DNA of 64,000 nt from Castellaniella sp. S9 (GCF_027257175.1 NZ_JAPFGD010000004.1:343589-407588); one strand, 5' to 3'. Positions 48,030 through 57,880 are shown, counted from the first letter of the stretch. The notes: generated from the letters alone by a model not told the origin. Program-made: numbers and translations.

Positions 48030-51000
48030 ATTTCTCGGCGATCTTCATCCGGCGGCCGATCGGCACCTTGCTGCTGGCGATCGCGCTGTTCCTGGTCGGG
48101 GCGGCGGTGTTCCCGCTGCTGCCCGTGGCCTCGCTGCCGCAGGTCGATTTCCCCACCATCCAGGTGACGGCGAAACTGCCCGGCGGCGATCCCGAGACCA
48201 TGGCCACCAGCGTCGCCCAGCCGCTGGAGCGGCAGTTCTCGACGATCGCCGGCCTGGCGCAGATGACCTCGGAAAACGCCGCCGGCTCGACCCGCATCAC
48301 CTTGCAGTTCGAGCTGAACCGCGACATCGACGGCGCCGCCCTGGACGTGCAGACCGCGATCAATGCGGCCGCCCGCCAACTGCCCGCCAACCTGCCCAAC
48401 CCGCCGACCTTCCGCAAGGTCAACCCGGCGGATTTCTCGATCCTCATCCTGACCATCCAGTCCGACGTGCTGCCGATCACCGAGGTGAACGACTACGCCG
48501 ACAATATCTTTGCCCAGCAGCTCTCGCAGATCGAGGGCGTGGGCCTGGTCAACATCTGGGGCCAGCAAAAGCCCGCGATCCGCATCCAGGTCGACCCGGT
48601 CAAGCTCGCCAGCCTGGGCCTGGATCTCGAGGCCATCCGCGGGGTGATCGCCACCACCACCGTCAACCAGCCCAAGGGCATGATCGACGGGCCCTCGCAG
48701 AGCTATTCCGTCTACACCAACGACCAGATCCTGTCGGTGGAGCCCTGGAACGACGTGGTGCTGGCCTGGCGCAACGGCGCGCCGATCCGGGTGCGCGACG
48801 TGGGCGTGGCCGTGCCCGGCGCCGAGGACAGCAAGCAGGCCGCCTGGGCCTTCGGCGGCCTGGCGGCCAGCGACGCCGACCGCGCCATCGACGGGCGCAC
48901 CCTGCTGATCGGCATCACCAAGCAGCCCGGTGCCAACGTGATCAAGACCGTCGAGCGCATCCAGGCCGCGATGCCGCGCCTCATGGCCTCGATCCCCTCC
49001 ACCGTGCACGTCAGCACGCTGATCGACCGCACCCAGAACATCCGCGCCTCGGTGCACGAGGTCGAACTGACCCTGCTGCTGTCGATCGCCCTGGTGGTGA
49101 TGGTGATCTTCATGTTCCTGCGCAACCTGGCCGGCACCCTGATTCCCAGCGCCACCGTCCCGCTGGCGCTGCTGGGCACCATCGCCGTCATGTACCTGCT
49201 GGGCTACAGCCTGGACAACCTGTCCCTGATGGCGCTGACGATCTCGGTGGGCTTCGTGGTGGACGACGCCATCGTCATGCTCGAGAACATCTACCGCCAC
49301 ATCGAGGAGGGCATGAAGCCGATGGAGGCCGCCCTGAAAGGCTCGCGCGAAATCGGCTTCACCATTATCTCGATCTCGGTCTCGCTGATAGCGGTCTTCA
49401 TTCCGCTCTTGTTGATGGGCGGCATCGTGGGGCGGCTGTTTCGCGAATTCGCCATGACCGTCAGCATCGCCGTGATGGTGTCGGTCCTGGTGTCGCTGAC
49501 CCTCACCCCCATGCTGTGCTCGCGCTACCTGAAGGCCCACGATCCGCGCCGGCCGCGCGGGCGCCTGTACCTGGCCTTCGAGCGCGGCTTCGACCGCATG
49601 CTGGGCCTGTACCGGCGCGGCCTGGACGTCGTCCTGCGCCACAGCTTCATCACCCTGTGCAGCTTCATCGCCACCGTGGCCGCCACGGTGGCCTTGTTCG
49701 TCGTGATCCCCAAGGGCTTTTTTCCCGAGCAGGACACGGGCTTCATATTCGGCCTGGCCGAGACCTCGCAGGATGCGTCCTTCGAGGCCATGAACGAGCG
49801 CATGATGGCCCTGGCCGAGGTCGTGGGCCGCGACCCCGACGTCATGACCTATGGCATGAGCAGCAACCAGCCCACCTTCAACACCGGGCGGTTCTTCATC
49901 AGCCTGCGGCCCAAGAGCGAGGGCCGCGAGGCCTCGGTGCAGGAGGTCATGGCGCGGCTGCGGCCCGAACTGGACAAGGTGCCGGGCGTGCGCCTGTTCA
50001 TGCAGGCCGGCCAGGACATCAACGTCGGCGGACGGCTGTCGCGCACCCAGTACCAGTACACCCTGATGGATGCCGATCTGGACGAGCTGAACACCTGGGC
50101 GCCGCGCCTGCTGGCGCGCCTGCGCGAACTGCCGGAGCTCGTCGACGTGGCCAGCGACCAGCAGAACCAGGCCGCCACCGCCGTCGTGACCATCGACCGC
50201 GCGCGCGCCGCCAGCCTGGGGATCTCGCCGGCCCTCATCGACAACACCATCTACAACGCCATCGGCCAGCGCCAGGTGGCGCAGTACTTTACCCAGATCA
50301 ACAGCTACCAGGTCATCCTCGAGGTCACGCCGGCGCTGCAGCGCGACCCGGAACTGTTCTCCAAATTGCGCATCACCTCGCCGCTGACCGGCCAGCAGGT
50401 GCCGCTGTCCAGCCTGGTGCGGGTCGACACCTCGCAATCGGGCTACCTGTCGATCAACCACCAGGGCCAGTTCCCGGCGGTCACCCTGTCCTTCAACCTC
50501 GCCGAGGGCGCCTCGCTGGGCGACGCGGTCGGCGCCATCAAGGGCGCGGAGGCCCAGATGGGCCTGCCGCAGGGCCTGGTGGGGTCCTTCCAGGGCACCG
50601 CCCAGGCCTTCGAGCAGTCCCTGGCCTCGCAGCCCTACCTGATCGCGGCCGCGCTGGTGGCGGTCTACATCGTCCTGGGCCTGCTGTACGAATCCTACAT
50701 CCACCCGCTGACCATTCTGTCGACGCTGCCCTCGGCCGGCGTCGGCGCCTTGCTGATCCTCATGGCCAGCGGCTTCGACTTCACCGTGATCGCGCTGATC
50801 GGCATCATCCTGTTGATCGGCATCGTCAAGAAAAACGGCATCATGATGATCGACTTCGCCCTGCACGCGGAACGCGAGCATGGCCTGGCGCCGCGCGAAG
50901 CGATCTACCAGGCCTGCCTGCTGCGTTTCCGGCCCATCATGATGACCACGCTGTGCGCGCTGCTGGCCGGCCTGCCGCTGATGCTGGGCTCGGGCGCCGG

Positions 51001-51217
51001 GTCGGAACTGCGCCAGCCGCTGGGCTATGCCATGGTCGGCGGCCTGATCTTGTCGCAGGCGCTGACCCTGTTCACCACGCCGGTGATCTATTTGTACCTG
51101 GACCGGGCGCACTACTGGTACATGCGGCGCAAGGACATGCGCCGCGCCCGGCGCCGGCGCGCCGCCCGCCTCAGTCCCGCGCAACGGCGGTCAGGCCCGC
51201 CACCAGTTGGTCGATGA
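48026..51217 (+). CDS. RND multidrug efflux pump, inner-membrane subunit (MdtB/C-like)
   Basis: Proton-driven pump of 1063 residues with 12 membrane segments and two large periplasmic loops. The proton-relay aspartates are in GFVVDDAIVMLENI (fourth helix) and the lysine in GIVKKNGIMMIDFA (tenth helix). The N-terminus (FIRRPIGTLLLAIAL) and GVGLVNIWG segment resemble MdtB/MdtC. Only one pump gene and no TolC-type channel are present, so it must borrow a channel encoded elsewhere. Its 3' end overlaps the convergent ABC permease gene by 47 bases. Confidence 0.93.
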   Translation: MNFSAIFIRRPIGTLLLAIALFLVGAAVFPLLPVASLPQVDFPTIQVTAKLPGGDPETMATSVAQPLERQFSTIAGLAQMTSENAAGSTRITLQFELNRDIDGAALDVQTAINAAARQLPANLPNPPTFRKVNPADFSILILTIQSDVLPITEVNDYADNIFAQQLSQIEGVGLVNIWGQQKPAIRIQVDPVKLASLGLDLEAIRGVIATTTVNQPKGMIDGPSQSYSVYTNDQILSVEPWNDVVLAWRNGAPIRVRDVGVAVPGAEDSKQAAWAFGGLAASDADRAIDGRTLLIGITKQPGANVIKTVERIQAAMPRLMASIPSTVHVSTLIDRTQNIRASVHEVELTLLLSIALVVMVIFMFLRNLAGTLIPSATVPLALLGTIAVMYLLGYSLDNLSLMALTISVGFVVDDAIVMLENIYRHIEEGMKPMEAALKGSREIGFTIISISVSLIAVFIPLLLMGGIVGRLFREFAMTVSIAVMVSVLVSLTLTPMLCSRYLKAHDPRRPRGRLYLAFERGFDRMLGLYRRGLDVVLRHSFITLCSFIATVAATVALFVVIPKGFFPEQDTGFIFGLAETSQDASFEAMNERMMALAEVVGRDPDVMTYGMSSNQPTFNTGRFFISLRPKSEGREASVQEVMARLRPELDKVPGVRLFMQAGQDINVGGRLSRTQYQYTLMDADLDELNTWAPRLLARLRELPELVDVASDQQNQAATAVVTIDRARAASLGISPALIDNTIYNAIGQRQVAQYFTQINSYQVILEVTPALQRDPELFSKLRITSPLTGQQVPLSSLVRVDTSQSGYLSINHQGQFPAVTLSFNLAEGASLGDAVGAIKGAEAQMGLPQGLVGSFQGTAQAFEQSLASQPYLIAAALVAVYIVLGLLYESYIHPLTILSTLPSAGVGALLILMASGFDFTVIALIGIILLIGIVKKNGIMMIDFALHAEREHGLAPREAIYQACLLRFRPIMMTTLCALLAGLPLMLGSGAGSELRQPLGYAMVGGLILSQALTLFTTPVIYLYLDRAHYWYMRRKDMRRARRRRAARLSPAQRRSGPPPVGR

Positions 51218-52043
51218 AGAACGTATACAGCACCGCGATCGGGATGCTGGCGATCAGGGCGCCGGCCAGCAGCGGCCCCCAGTGATAGACGTCGCCCCGG
51301 ATCAGTTCCGTGGGCACCGCGATGCTGATGGTCTTGTCGGCGCTGTGGGTCACGAAGGCCAGCGCATAAATGAATTCGCTGCTGGACAGCGTGAAGGCAA
51401 AGACCACCACCGTCATCAGGCCGGGCAGGGCCAGCGGCAGCACGACGTGCAGGAAGGCGCTCCAGCGGTCGTGGCCGTCGATCATGGCCTGCTCCTCGAT
51501 GTCGCGCGGAATCCCCTTGAAAAATCCCATCAGCAGCCAGGTGCAAAAGGGCACGGTGAAGGTCGGGTAGGCGACCACCAGCGCCCACAAGGAATTCTGC
51601 AGGCCGAGGAAGGCGATCACCTTGGAAAACGGGATGAACAGCAGCGTGGGCGGTACCAGGTAGCTGAGGAAGATCCCGATGCCCAGGGTCTCGCCCCAGC
51701 CGCCGGCGATGCGCGCCAGGCCATAGGCGGCCGGCACCGCCAGGACCAGCGTGATGGCCACCACGGCCACCCCCACCAGCAAAGTGTTCCACAGCCACTG
51801 CACGAACAGGGTCTGCTCGAACAACAGGCGCAGGTTGTCCAGCGTGGGTGGACCCGAGAACCAGAACGGATTGGCCGTCGGCGTAAAGATGTCGGCCTGC
51901 GTCTTGAAGGTGGTGATCAGCATCACGTAAAAGGGCAGGGCGGAAAACACCACGAACAGCGCCGTGGCCAGGTACAGGTCGCCGCGCCGCGCCGGGTGCC
52001 GGGCGCGCGCCGGCCCGGCCTGCATGGTGGGTTCGTTCGTCAT
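51171..52043 (-). CDS. Carbohydrate-type ABC transporter permease (MalG-like)
   Basis: Inner-membrane permease of 290 residues in the CUT1 family. Six hydrophobic segments are visible, and the EAA loop reads EEQAMIDGHDRWSAFLHVVLP. It is the last gene of the sugar importer; its final 47 bases overlap the end of the RND pump gene on the other strand. Confidence 0.9.
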   Translation of the reverse strand: MTNEPTMQAGPARARHPARRGDLYLATALFVVFSALPFYVMLITTFKTQADIFTPTANPFWFSGPPTLDNLRLLFEQTLFVQWLWNTLLVGVAVVAITLVLAVPAAYGLARIAGGWGETLGIGIFLSYLVPPTLLFIPFSKVIAFLGLQNSLWALVVAYPTFTVPFCTWLLMGFFKGIPRDIEEQAMIDGHDRWSAFLHVVLPLALPGLMTVVVFAFTLSSSEFIYALAFVTHSADKTISIAVPTELIRGDVYHWGPLLAGALIASIPIAVLYTFFIDQLVAGLTAVARD

Positions 52044-52056
52044 CGCGGCCCCCTCG

Positions 52057-52983
52057 TCAGATTTCCCGCCGCCGGATCAGCGACAAGGTCAGGATGGACA
52101 CCGCCGCCAGCACCGGCAGCAGGAACAGCGCGGTGGCCGCGCCGCGCCCCAGCGACCCGCCCTGCACGCCGGTAAAGAACGCCAGCGTCGGCAGCACCTG
52201 CGTGGCGTTGGCCGGGCCGCCGCGGGTGAGGATGAACACCGTCGCGATGTCGGTGAACACAAAGACGAAGGTAAACAGGATCGTCACCCCGAACACCGGG
52301 ATCAGCATCGGCAGGATCACCTGGAACAGCCGCCGGAAATAGCCCGCGCCGTCGATCTGGGCCTGTTCCACGATGTCGCGCGGCACGCCGTTCAGCCCGG
52401 CCAGAATGATGACGGTGCCCAGCGGCAGCAGCCGCCAGATGTTCACCAGGATGATCGAAAACAGCGCCAGGCCGCTGCGCCCCAGCCAGAACGTATTGTC
52501 GAAATCCCCGAACAGCGCGCCCGGATGGCCCAGCAGCCCCATGCCGCGCAGCATCCAGTCGATCGGGCTGAAGGTCGAGTCCAGCATCCACAGCCAGGCG
52601 ATGGCCGACAGGGACGCGGGCGCGGTCCAGGGCAGCAGGATCAGGAAACGGATCAGCCATTTGCCGCGCACCGGGCGCATCAGCAGTTCGGCCTGGATGG
52701 TGCCCAGGACCAGCACGCCCACCAGCGTGCTGAGGGTGATGTTGAAGGTGTTGCCGATGGCCCGCATGAAATCCGGCGTATCCAGCAGCGCGGTGAAATT
52801 CTCCAGGCCTATATAGCGCATCGCCGTGCCGCCCGTGGTGACGTCGTTGAGGCTGTAGACCACCGCCAGGATGATGGGGATGCCCAGCAGCAGGGTGATG
52901 TAGAGGATCGCGGGCATCACCATGCCCAGGGCCAGCAGCGTGTCGCGCTGCGCGAGGCTCAGCGGGGATCGCGTCCGGGCCAT
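52057..52983 (-). CDS. Carbohydrate-type ABC transporter permease (MalF-like)
   Basis: First permease of the importer, 308 residues, six helices. The EAA loop reads EQAQIDGAGYFRRLFQVILP near residue 210. It starts three bases after the ATPase gene stop, and the second permease follows after 13 bases. Confidence 0.9.
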   Translation of the reverse strand: MARTRSPLSLAQRDTLLALGMVMPAILYITLLLGIPIILAVVYSLNDVTTGGTAMRYIGLENFTALLDTPDFMRAIGNTFNITLSTLVGVLVLGTIQAELLMRPVRGKWLIRFLILLPWTAPASLSAIAWLWMLDSTFSPIDWMLRGMGLLGHPGALFGDFDNTFWLGRSGLALFSIILVNIWRLLPLGTVIILAGLNGVPRDIVEQAQIDGAGYFRRLFQVILPMLIPVFGVTILFTFVFVFTDIATVFILTRGGPANATQVLPTLAFFTGVQGGSLGRGAATALFLLPVLAAVSILTLSLIRRREI

Positions 52984-52986
52984 GGC

Positions 52987-54033
52987 TCAGGCCTGCGCCG
53001 CCGCCGGGCGGCCGGGGGCGTCGATGCGCAAACCCGTGCGCGCGTCGAAACGCAGCATGCGCGCCTCGGGCACGCAAAAGCTGCGCTGCTGGCCGGCCGC
53101 CAGGGTCTGCGCCTTGCGCTCGGGCAATTTCAAGATCAGTTCGGCGCCGTCGCCCGCCAGCGCGCCATAGACCAGCACGTCGGCGCCCAGGGCCTCGACC
53201 TGCTGGATGGCGATCGCCAGCGGATACTGACCCGCCGGCGCCGCCGTGTCCGGCAGCCAGGCGTCCTCGGGATGGAACCCCAGCAGCATGTCGCCGTCGG
53301 GGATCAGGTTCATGGGCGGCGAGCCCATGAACTGCGCCACGAAAGTGTTGGCCGGCTCGTGGTAGATCTGGCGGGGCGTGCCGATCTGCTCGATGCGCCC
53401 GTGATTCATCACCGCGATGCGCTGGCCCAGGCCCATGGCCTCGACCTGGTCGTGCGTCACATAGATGGTGGTGATGCCGGTTTGCTGGTGCAGGCGCTTG
53501 AACTCGCGCCTGGCGGAATGGCGCAGCTTGGCATCCAGGTTGGACAGCGGCTCGTCCATCAGGAACAGGCTGGGGGTGCGCACCAGCGCGCGCGCCAGGG
53601 CCACGCGCTGGCGCTCGCCGCCGGACAGCTCGCGCGGCTTGCGCGCCAGCAGGCGCTCGATGTCGAACAGCCGCGCCGCCCAGACGACCTTCTCCTCGAT
53701 CCGGGCCTTGGGCATGCGGATGGCCTCCAGGGGAAACGAGATATTCCTCGCCACCGTCTTGTGCGGATACAGGGCATAGCTCTGGAACACCATGGCGATG
53801 TTGCGCAGGCGCGGCGGATCCTCATTGGATATCCGTCCATCGATGCGGATCGTCCCGGCGCTGGGGCGCTCCAGCCCCGCGATGGTGCGCATCAGGGTGG
53901 ACTTGCCCGATCCCGAGGCGCCCAGCAGCACCAGGAACTCCCCGTCGGGGACCTCGAGGCTGACATCGTCGACCGCCTTGACGCGACCATGGTCGTAGGT
54001 AGTGCTCAGATGCTCGATGCTCAGCTTGGCCAT
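52987..54033 (-). CDS. Carbohydrate ABC transporter ATPase (UgpC/MalK type)
   Basis: ATPase of 348 residues. Walker [10 protein letters not shown] is at residues 38-46, signature [15 protein letters not shown] near 135, Walker [13 protein letters not shown] near 155. The C-terminal TOBE-type regulatory domain typical of MalK/UgpC proteins is present. It powers the two adjacent permeases. Confidence 0.92.
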   Translation of the reverse strand: MAKLSIEHLSTTYDHGRVKAVDDVSLEVPDGEFLVLLGASGSGKSTLMRTIAGLERPSAGTIRIDGRISNEDPPRLRNIAMVFQSYALYPHKTVARNISFPLEAIRMPKARIEEKVVWAARLFDIERLLARKPRELSGGERQRVALARALVRTPSLFLMDEPLSNLDAKLRHSARREFKRLHQQTGITTIYVTHDQVEAMGLGQRIAVMNHGRIEQIGTPRQIYHEPANTFVAQFMGSPPMNLIPDGDMLLGFHPEDAWLPDTAAPAGQYPLAIAIQQVEALGADVLVYGALAGDGAELILKLPERKAQTLAAGQQRSFCVPEARMLRFDARTGLRIDAPGRPAAAQA

Positions 54034-54094
54034 GCAGCCTCCAGTGTGTCCCCTGCCGTCCGCGGCGGCCGGCGGCGGGCCGGCCGCCCCCCGA

Positions 54095-55570
54095 TCACGC
54101 CTTGTTCCCGCCGATCAGACCGCGTCCGCGCCATTGGGCATAGATCGATTGCGCCTGCTTGGCGGCCTCGTCCACCGCCTGTTCGGGCGTGAGGTCGCCG
54201 CGCGCGGCCTTGGCCATCATGTTGGGCAGGATGAAGGTGTTGAACACCTCGCCCACCGCCGGATTCGAATAGCCTGGATGGCCCAGGTTCGTCGTCCACT
54301 CAGTGGCGCTGGTCAGCGGCGCCAGCTTGCCCTCGGCCTCGCCCTCGATGCGGAAGGGATCCTTGGCGAACCAGGCATCGTTCAGGGCCTTCAGCGTGCT
54401 GGCCCCCGACACCGCCGGATAGCCGCGATCGCCGCCGGGCACCGCCGTATCGAAATAGCTGGGGGTGTTGTAGAGCTTGCTGTGGTACATCGCCTGGTCG
54501 TAGTTGGAGGTCAGGTGCAGGATGAACTGCTTGGCGAGGTCCTCGCGGCCCTGGGCGAACTTGGGGATGATGTAGTTGTACAGCACGTGCACATTGGCCC
54601 AGCGGTCGCCGTGGGGCCCGGCCAGCGGACCGGTAAAGAACACGTCCTTGGCGATGTCGGGCTTGGTCCCCTGGGCGGATCGGTAGGCCGAGATCGAATT
54701 CACGATGTACGACGCCTTGCCGGCGATCAGGTCCTGGTTGTTCGAGGCCGCGTTCCAGGCGAACACCGCCGGCGTCATGGTCCGGTGGTACAAGTCCACC
54801 ATGTACTTCACCGCCTCGATGGCGCGCGCGCGGTTCTCGCCCGCGCCCAGGATCACGTTGTCGTCCTCGTCCTGCACCGAGGCGCCCCAGGACCACAGGA
54901 TCGAACGCGCCACCATGTTCGAGTCCAGCTCCTGCGACATGCCGATGCCGACCTGCACGCCTTGCTCCTTGCGGATTTTTTCACCGACTTCCAGCAGCTG
55001 CATCCAGGTGTCGGGTCCGTTTTCCAGGCCCGCCTTTTGCCAGAGGCTGCGGCGATAGTCGCCGCAGTCGATCGTCCATCCGTGGCAGAACGCATACCAG
55101 GACTTGACCACCGGGTTGTAGGAAATGCGCGGGATGACGTCGAACACCTTGCCGAACTGCTTGGCCGCCTGCTGGTTGACGTCGGCCATGTCCAGCACAT
55201 TGGGCGTGAACTGCGCCGCCTCGGGGCCCAGCTCGATCAGGTCGTGGCCCGATCCGGCCGACATCTCGGACGTGGTCGTCGTGACCAGGTCGCCGATATT
55301 GATGTGGTCCACCACCACCTGCACGCCATGGGCCTCGCCCCAGGCCTTGGCAAAAGCGTCGAACCACGTGTCGTAGCTGGGGACGAAGTGGCTCCATTGC
55401 AGGATCTTCAGCGTCTTGTCGGCCGCCAGGGCGTTCAACGGAAACATCGGCACGCCCAGGGCGGCCAGGCCGCCGGCCTGCAGGATGCGGCGGCGCATGG
55501 GCGAGTGCGTGGCGGCGTAGCGGGAAACCGGCCGGCGATCGCGGCCCGGGTCGAATGAATGGTACGGCAT
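54095..55570 (-). CDS. Extracellular solute-binding protein, family 1 (sugar-type importer)
   Basis: Binding protein of 491 residues, first gene of the importer. The ATG at 55570 (MPYHSF) has AGGAGG seven bases upstream, and that site is buried in a hairpin. A twin-arginine-like MRRRILQAGGLAALG signal appears at about residues 25-40, preceded by a rather long N-region; cleavage is likely after NALA. The divergent alpha-ketoglutaric semialdehyde dehydrogenase suggests a sugar acid or pentose ligand, by context only. Confidence 0.85.
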   Translation of the reverse strand: MPYHSFDPGRDRRPVSRYAATHSPMRRRILQAGGLAALGVPMFPLNALAADKTLKILQWSHFVPSYDTWFDAFAKAWGEAHGVQVVVDHINIGDLVTTTTSEMSAGSGHDLIELGPEAAQFTPNVLDMADVNQQAAKQFGKVFDVIPRISYNPVVKSWYAFCHGWTIDCGDYRRSLWQKAGLENGPDTWMQLLEVGEKIRKEQGVQVGIGMSQELDSNMVARSILWSWGASVQDEDDNVILGAGENRARAIEAVKYMVDLYHRTMTPAVFAWNAASNNQDLIAGKASYIVNSISAYRSAQGTKPDIAKDVFFTGPLAGPHGDRWANVHVLYNYIIPKFAQGREDLAKQFILHLTSNYDQAMYHSKLYNTPSYFDTAVPGGDRGYPAVSGASTLKALNDAWFAKDPFRIEGEAEGKLAPLTSATEWTTNLGHPGYSNPAVGEVFNTFILPNMMAKAARGDLTPEQAVDEAAKQAQSIYAQWRGRGLIGGNKA

Positions 55571-55604
55571 GACCTGCCTCCTGGGGGAAAGGAGGGGGCA
55601 GGTC
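55571..55604 (-). promoter_or_regulatory. 5' leader hairpin hiding the Shine-Dalgarno sequence
   Basis: On the minus strand GACCTGCC (55604-55597) pairs with GGCAGGTC (55578-55571), an eight-base stem that ends at the base before the start codon. An inner TCCT/AGGA pairing adds four more. The AGGAGG ribosome-binding site (55582-55577) is inside the paired region, so translation of the binding protein may need the hairpin to open. Confidence 0.6.
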
Positions 55605-55873
55605 GTCGGAAGGACTGTTGCATGTGGCGGCGCTACCCCCCAATCAAGGGAAGAGAGCTGCGTAGCGGTCGTATTCAACCAGGCGCGTCACGCAAAAGCT
55701 TGGAGCAAGTGTAACGCCGATGGTTTCGTTTGGCGGACTCATTCAAGGGTAAACCATGAGTCCGAGGCCCATATTGTCCAAGGGAATGGGCATCCTGCAC
55801 CGGCGCGGGACCGGGCCGGCGGCGATTGGTACACTGGAATTTTTCCCTTCCAGACCAGCCAGAGGTAATCCAG
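55571..55873. other. Intergenic region between divergent importer and dehydrogenase genes
   Basis: This 303-base gap holds no gene. It contains the leader hairpin at 55571-55604 and should hold both divergent promoters. A weak minus-strand pair TTGCGT/TACGAC lies about 100-130 bases before the binding-protein start, and a TACACT -10-like box lies at 55830-55835 toward the dehydrogenase. No convincing operator was recognised. Confidence 0.5.
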
Positions 55874-57445
55874 ATGCACATCACCGGCGCCATGTTGATA
55901 GGCCAAACCGACGTCACCGGCACCGAGGCCGTTTTCCAGGCCGTCGACCCGGCCACGGGCGCGGCCCTCGACCCCGGCTATGCCGGGGGCACCCCCTCGC
56001 ACGTCGACGCGGCCGCCCGCCTGGCCGACGCGGCCTTCGCCAGCTATCGCGCGACCCCGCCCGCCCAGCGCGCGGCCTTCCTGCGCGAGATCGGCAGCCA
56101 GATCATGGCCCTGGGCGACACCCTGATCGAACGCGCCATGGCCGAAACCGGCCTGCCGCGCCCGCGCCTCGAAGGCGAACGCGGCCGCACCGTCAACCAG
56201 CTGAACCTGTTCGCCGCCGTGGTCGAGGCCGGCGGCTGGCACGGCGCGCGCATCGACCACGCCCAGCCCGAGCGCAAGCCCATGCCGCGCAGCGACATCC
56301 GCATGCGCCACATCCCCATCGGCCCGGTCGCCGTCTTTGGCGCCAGCAACTTCCCGCTGGCCTTCTCGGTGGCGGGCGGCGACACCGCCTCCGCCCTGGC
56401 GGCGGGCTCGCCCGTCATCGTCAAAGGGCACCCCGCGCACCCCGGCACCTCGGAACTGGTCGGCCGCGCGATCCGCGCCGCCGTCCAGGCGCAAGGCCTG
56501 CACGAGGGCGTGTTCTCCCTCGTCTTTGGCGTGGGCAACGACATCGGCCAGGCCCTGGTCACCCACCCCCTGATCAAGGCCGTGGGCTTCACTGGCTCGC
56601 GCACCGGCGGCCTGGCCCTGATGCGCGCCGCCGCCGCGCGCCCCGAGCCCATCCCCGTCTTTGCCGAAATGAGCAGCACCAACCCCGTGTTCCTCATGCC
56701 CGCCGCCCTCAAGGCGCGCGCGGCCGCGATTGCCGGCGGTTTCGTCACCTCGCTGGTCGGCAGCGCCGGCCAGCTGTGCACCAACCCCGGCCTGGTGATC
56801 GGCATCGCCTCGCCCGAACTGGACACCTTCATCGCCGCCGCGCGCGAGGGCGTCGCGGGCAGCGGCGCCAGCACCATGCTGACCGCCGGCATCCACCAGG
56901 CCTACGAGGACGGCGTCCGCCGCCTGACCGGCCTGTCCGAGGTCGAGGTCCTGACGCGCGGCAACCCCTCGGATGCGCCCAACCAGTGCCAGGCCGCCTT
57001 GCTGGCCTGCTCCGCCGAGGCCTTCATCCGCGACCCGCAAAGCCTGGGGCATGAAGTCTTTGGCGCCAGCTCGCTGGTGGTCCGCTGCGCCGACGAGGCC
57101 CAGATGCTGGACGTGGCTCGCGTGCTCGAAGGCCAGCTGACCGCCACCCTGCAGCTCGAGGCCGGCCAGGACGCCGACCTGGTGTCGGCCCTGCTGCCCA
57201 TCCTGGAACTGAAGGCCGGCCGCATCCTTGCCAACGGCTTCCCCACCGGCGTCGAGGTCTGCCACGCCATGGTGCACGGCGGCCCCTTCCCGGCAACCTC
57301 GGACGCGCGCAGCACCTCGGTCGGCACCCTGGCGATTCAGCGCTTCCTGCGGCCGGTGGCCTATCAGGATATTCCGGACAGCCACCTGCCGGAGCCTGTG
57401 CAGGCGGCGAATCCGTGGAATGTGCCGCGGATGGAGAATCGCTGA
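55874..57445 (+). CDS. Alpha-ketoglutaric semialdehyde dehydrogenase
   Basis: Aldehyde dehydrogenase of 523 residues matching 2,5-dioxovalerate dehydrogenase, which oxidises alpha-ketoglutaric semialdehyde to 2-oxoglutarate at the end of pentose, hexarate and hydroxyproline routes. The N-terminus ([11 protein letters not shown]) and length fit that subgroup. The catalytic cysteine is C302 in GQLCTNPG and the glutamate is in [17 protein letters not shown] precedes the start. Divergent from a sugar-type importer. Confidence 0.87.
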   Translation: MHITGAMLIGQTDVTGTEAVFQAVDPATGAALDPGYAGGTPSHVDAAARLADAAFASYRATPPAQRAAFLREIGSQIMALGDTLIERAMAETGLPRPRLEGERGRTVNQLNLFAAVVEAGGWHGARIDHAQPERKPMPRSDIRMRHIPIGPVAVFGASNFPLAFSVAGGDTASALAAGSPVIVKGHPAHPGTSELVGRAIRAAVQAQGLHEGVFSLVFGVGNDIGQALVTHPLIKAVGFTGSRTGGLALMRAAAARPEPIPVFAEMSSTNPVFLMPAALKARAAAIAGGFVTSLVGSAGQLCTNPGLVIGIASPELDTFIAAAREGVAGSGASTMLTAGIHQAYEDGVRRLTGLSEVEVLTRGNPSDAPNQCQAALLACSAEAFIRDPQSLGHEVFGASSLVVRCADEAQMLDVARVLEGQLTATLQLEAGQDADLVSALLPILELKAGRILANGFPTGVEVCHAMVHGGPFPATSDARSTSVGTLAIQRFLRPVAYQDIPDSHLPEPVQAANPWNVPRMENR

Positions 57446-57473
57446 TTGTTGATGGGCTTTTTTAGCTGAACTG

Positions 57474-57518
57474 CACCCCGGAGGTTGGATTTTTATTCAA
57501 TTTTCGGGGTGTTTTTTT
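57474..57518 (+). terminator. Rho-independent terminator of the dehydrogenase gene
   Basis: CACCCCG (57474-57480) pairs with CGGGGTG (57505-57511) across a long 24-base loop and is followed by seven T. The left arm sits in an IS3-end-like sequence (TGAACTGCACCCC), so part of this terminator may derive from an insertion sequence. Confidence 0.65.
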
Positions 57519-57546
57519 ATGGACCTGAAATGGTCGGCTGTGAAAG

Positions 57547-57573
57547 ACTGTTTTCGACTGTTTGATAACTGTT
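57547..57573. repeat. Three helically phased ACTGTT repeats, probable ParD operator
   Basis: ACTGTT occurs at 57547, 57557 and 57568, that is 10 and 11 bases apart, placing the copies on one face of the helix. They overlap the -35 box of the parDE promoter, as expected for an autorepressing antitoxin. Confidence 0.6.
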
Positions 57574-57590
57574 ATTAAAAGAACTATCCT
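57562..57590 (+). promoter_or_regulatory. Promoter of parDE
   Basis: A -35 box TTGATA (57562-57567) and a -10 box TATCCT (57585-57590) are separated by 17 bases, 33 bases before the parD start. Confidence 0.6.
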
Positions 57591-57622
57591 ACGAGCATGA
57601 CACTTATGCCTGGAGGCAGATC

Positions 57623-57880
57623 ATGATTAGCGCCGATTTGGGAAAGCAGCTTGAAGGCTTTGTCAGCCGTCTTGTAGAGAGCGGCCGCTACGGCTCCAAG
57701 AGTGAAGTACTGCGCGAAGGCGTTCGGCTCATCCAAGACCGGGAAGCCAAGCTGGCCGCGCTGGATGCGTCCATGGCGCGAGGGCTGGCCGATGCCGATG
57801 CGGGCCGCACGAAGCCCGCCAGCGAAGTGTTCGATCGCCTGGAGGCCAAGTATGCAACTATGGTGAACAAGCAGGCGTGA
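57623..57880 (+). CDS. parD: ParD-family antitoxin
   Basis: Antitoxin of 85 residues with a ribbon-helix-helix N-terminus (ISADLGKQLEGFVSRLVESGRYGSKSEVLREGVRLI), which binds DNA, and a flexible C-terminal half (from about residue 45) that would wrap the toxin. GGAGG precedes the start. The toxin gene overlaps its stop by four bases. Local G+C is lower than in flanking genes, consistent with transfer. Confidence 0.9.
   Translation: MISADLGKQLEGFVSRLVESGRYGSKSEVLREGVRLIQDREAKLAALDASMARGLADADAGRTKPASEVFDRLEAKYATMVNKQA

Noticed and set aside
47414..51184. Open frame of over 1250 codons antisense to the RND genes
   Set aside because: Same artefact; the plus strand encodes complete, motif-rich RND proteins over the same span.
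57519..57578. Short frame (about 19 codons) before parD
   Set aside because: It overlaps the parDE promoter and repeats, has no ribosome-binding site and no recognisable content.
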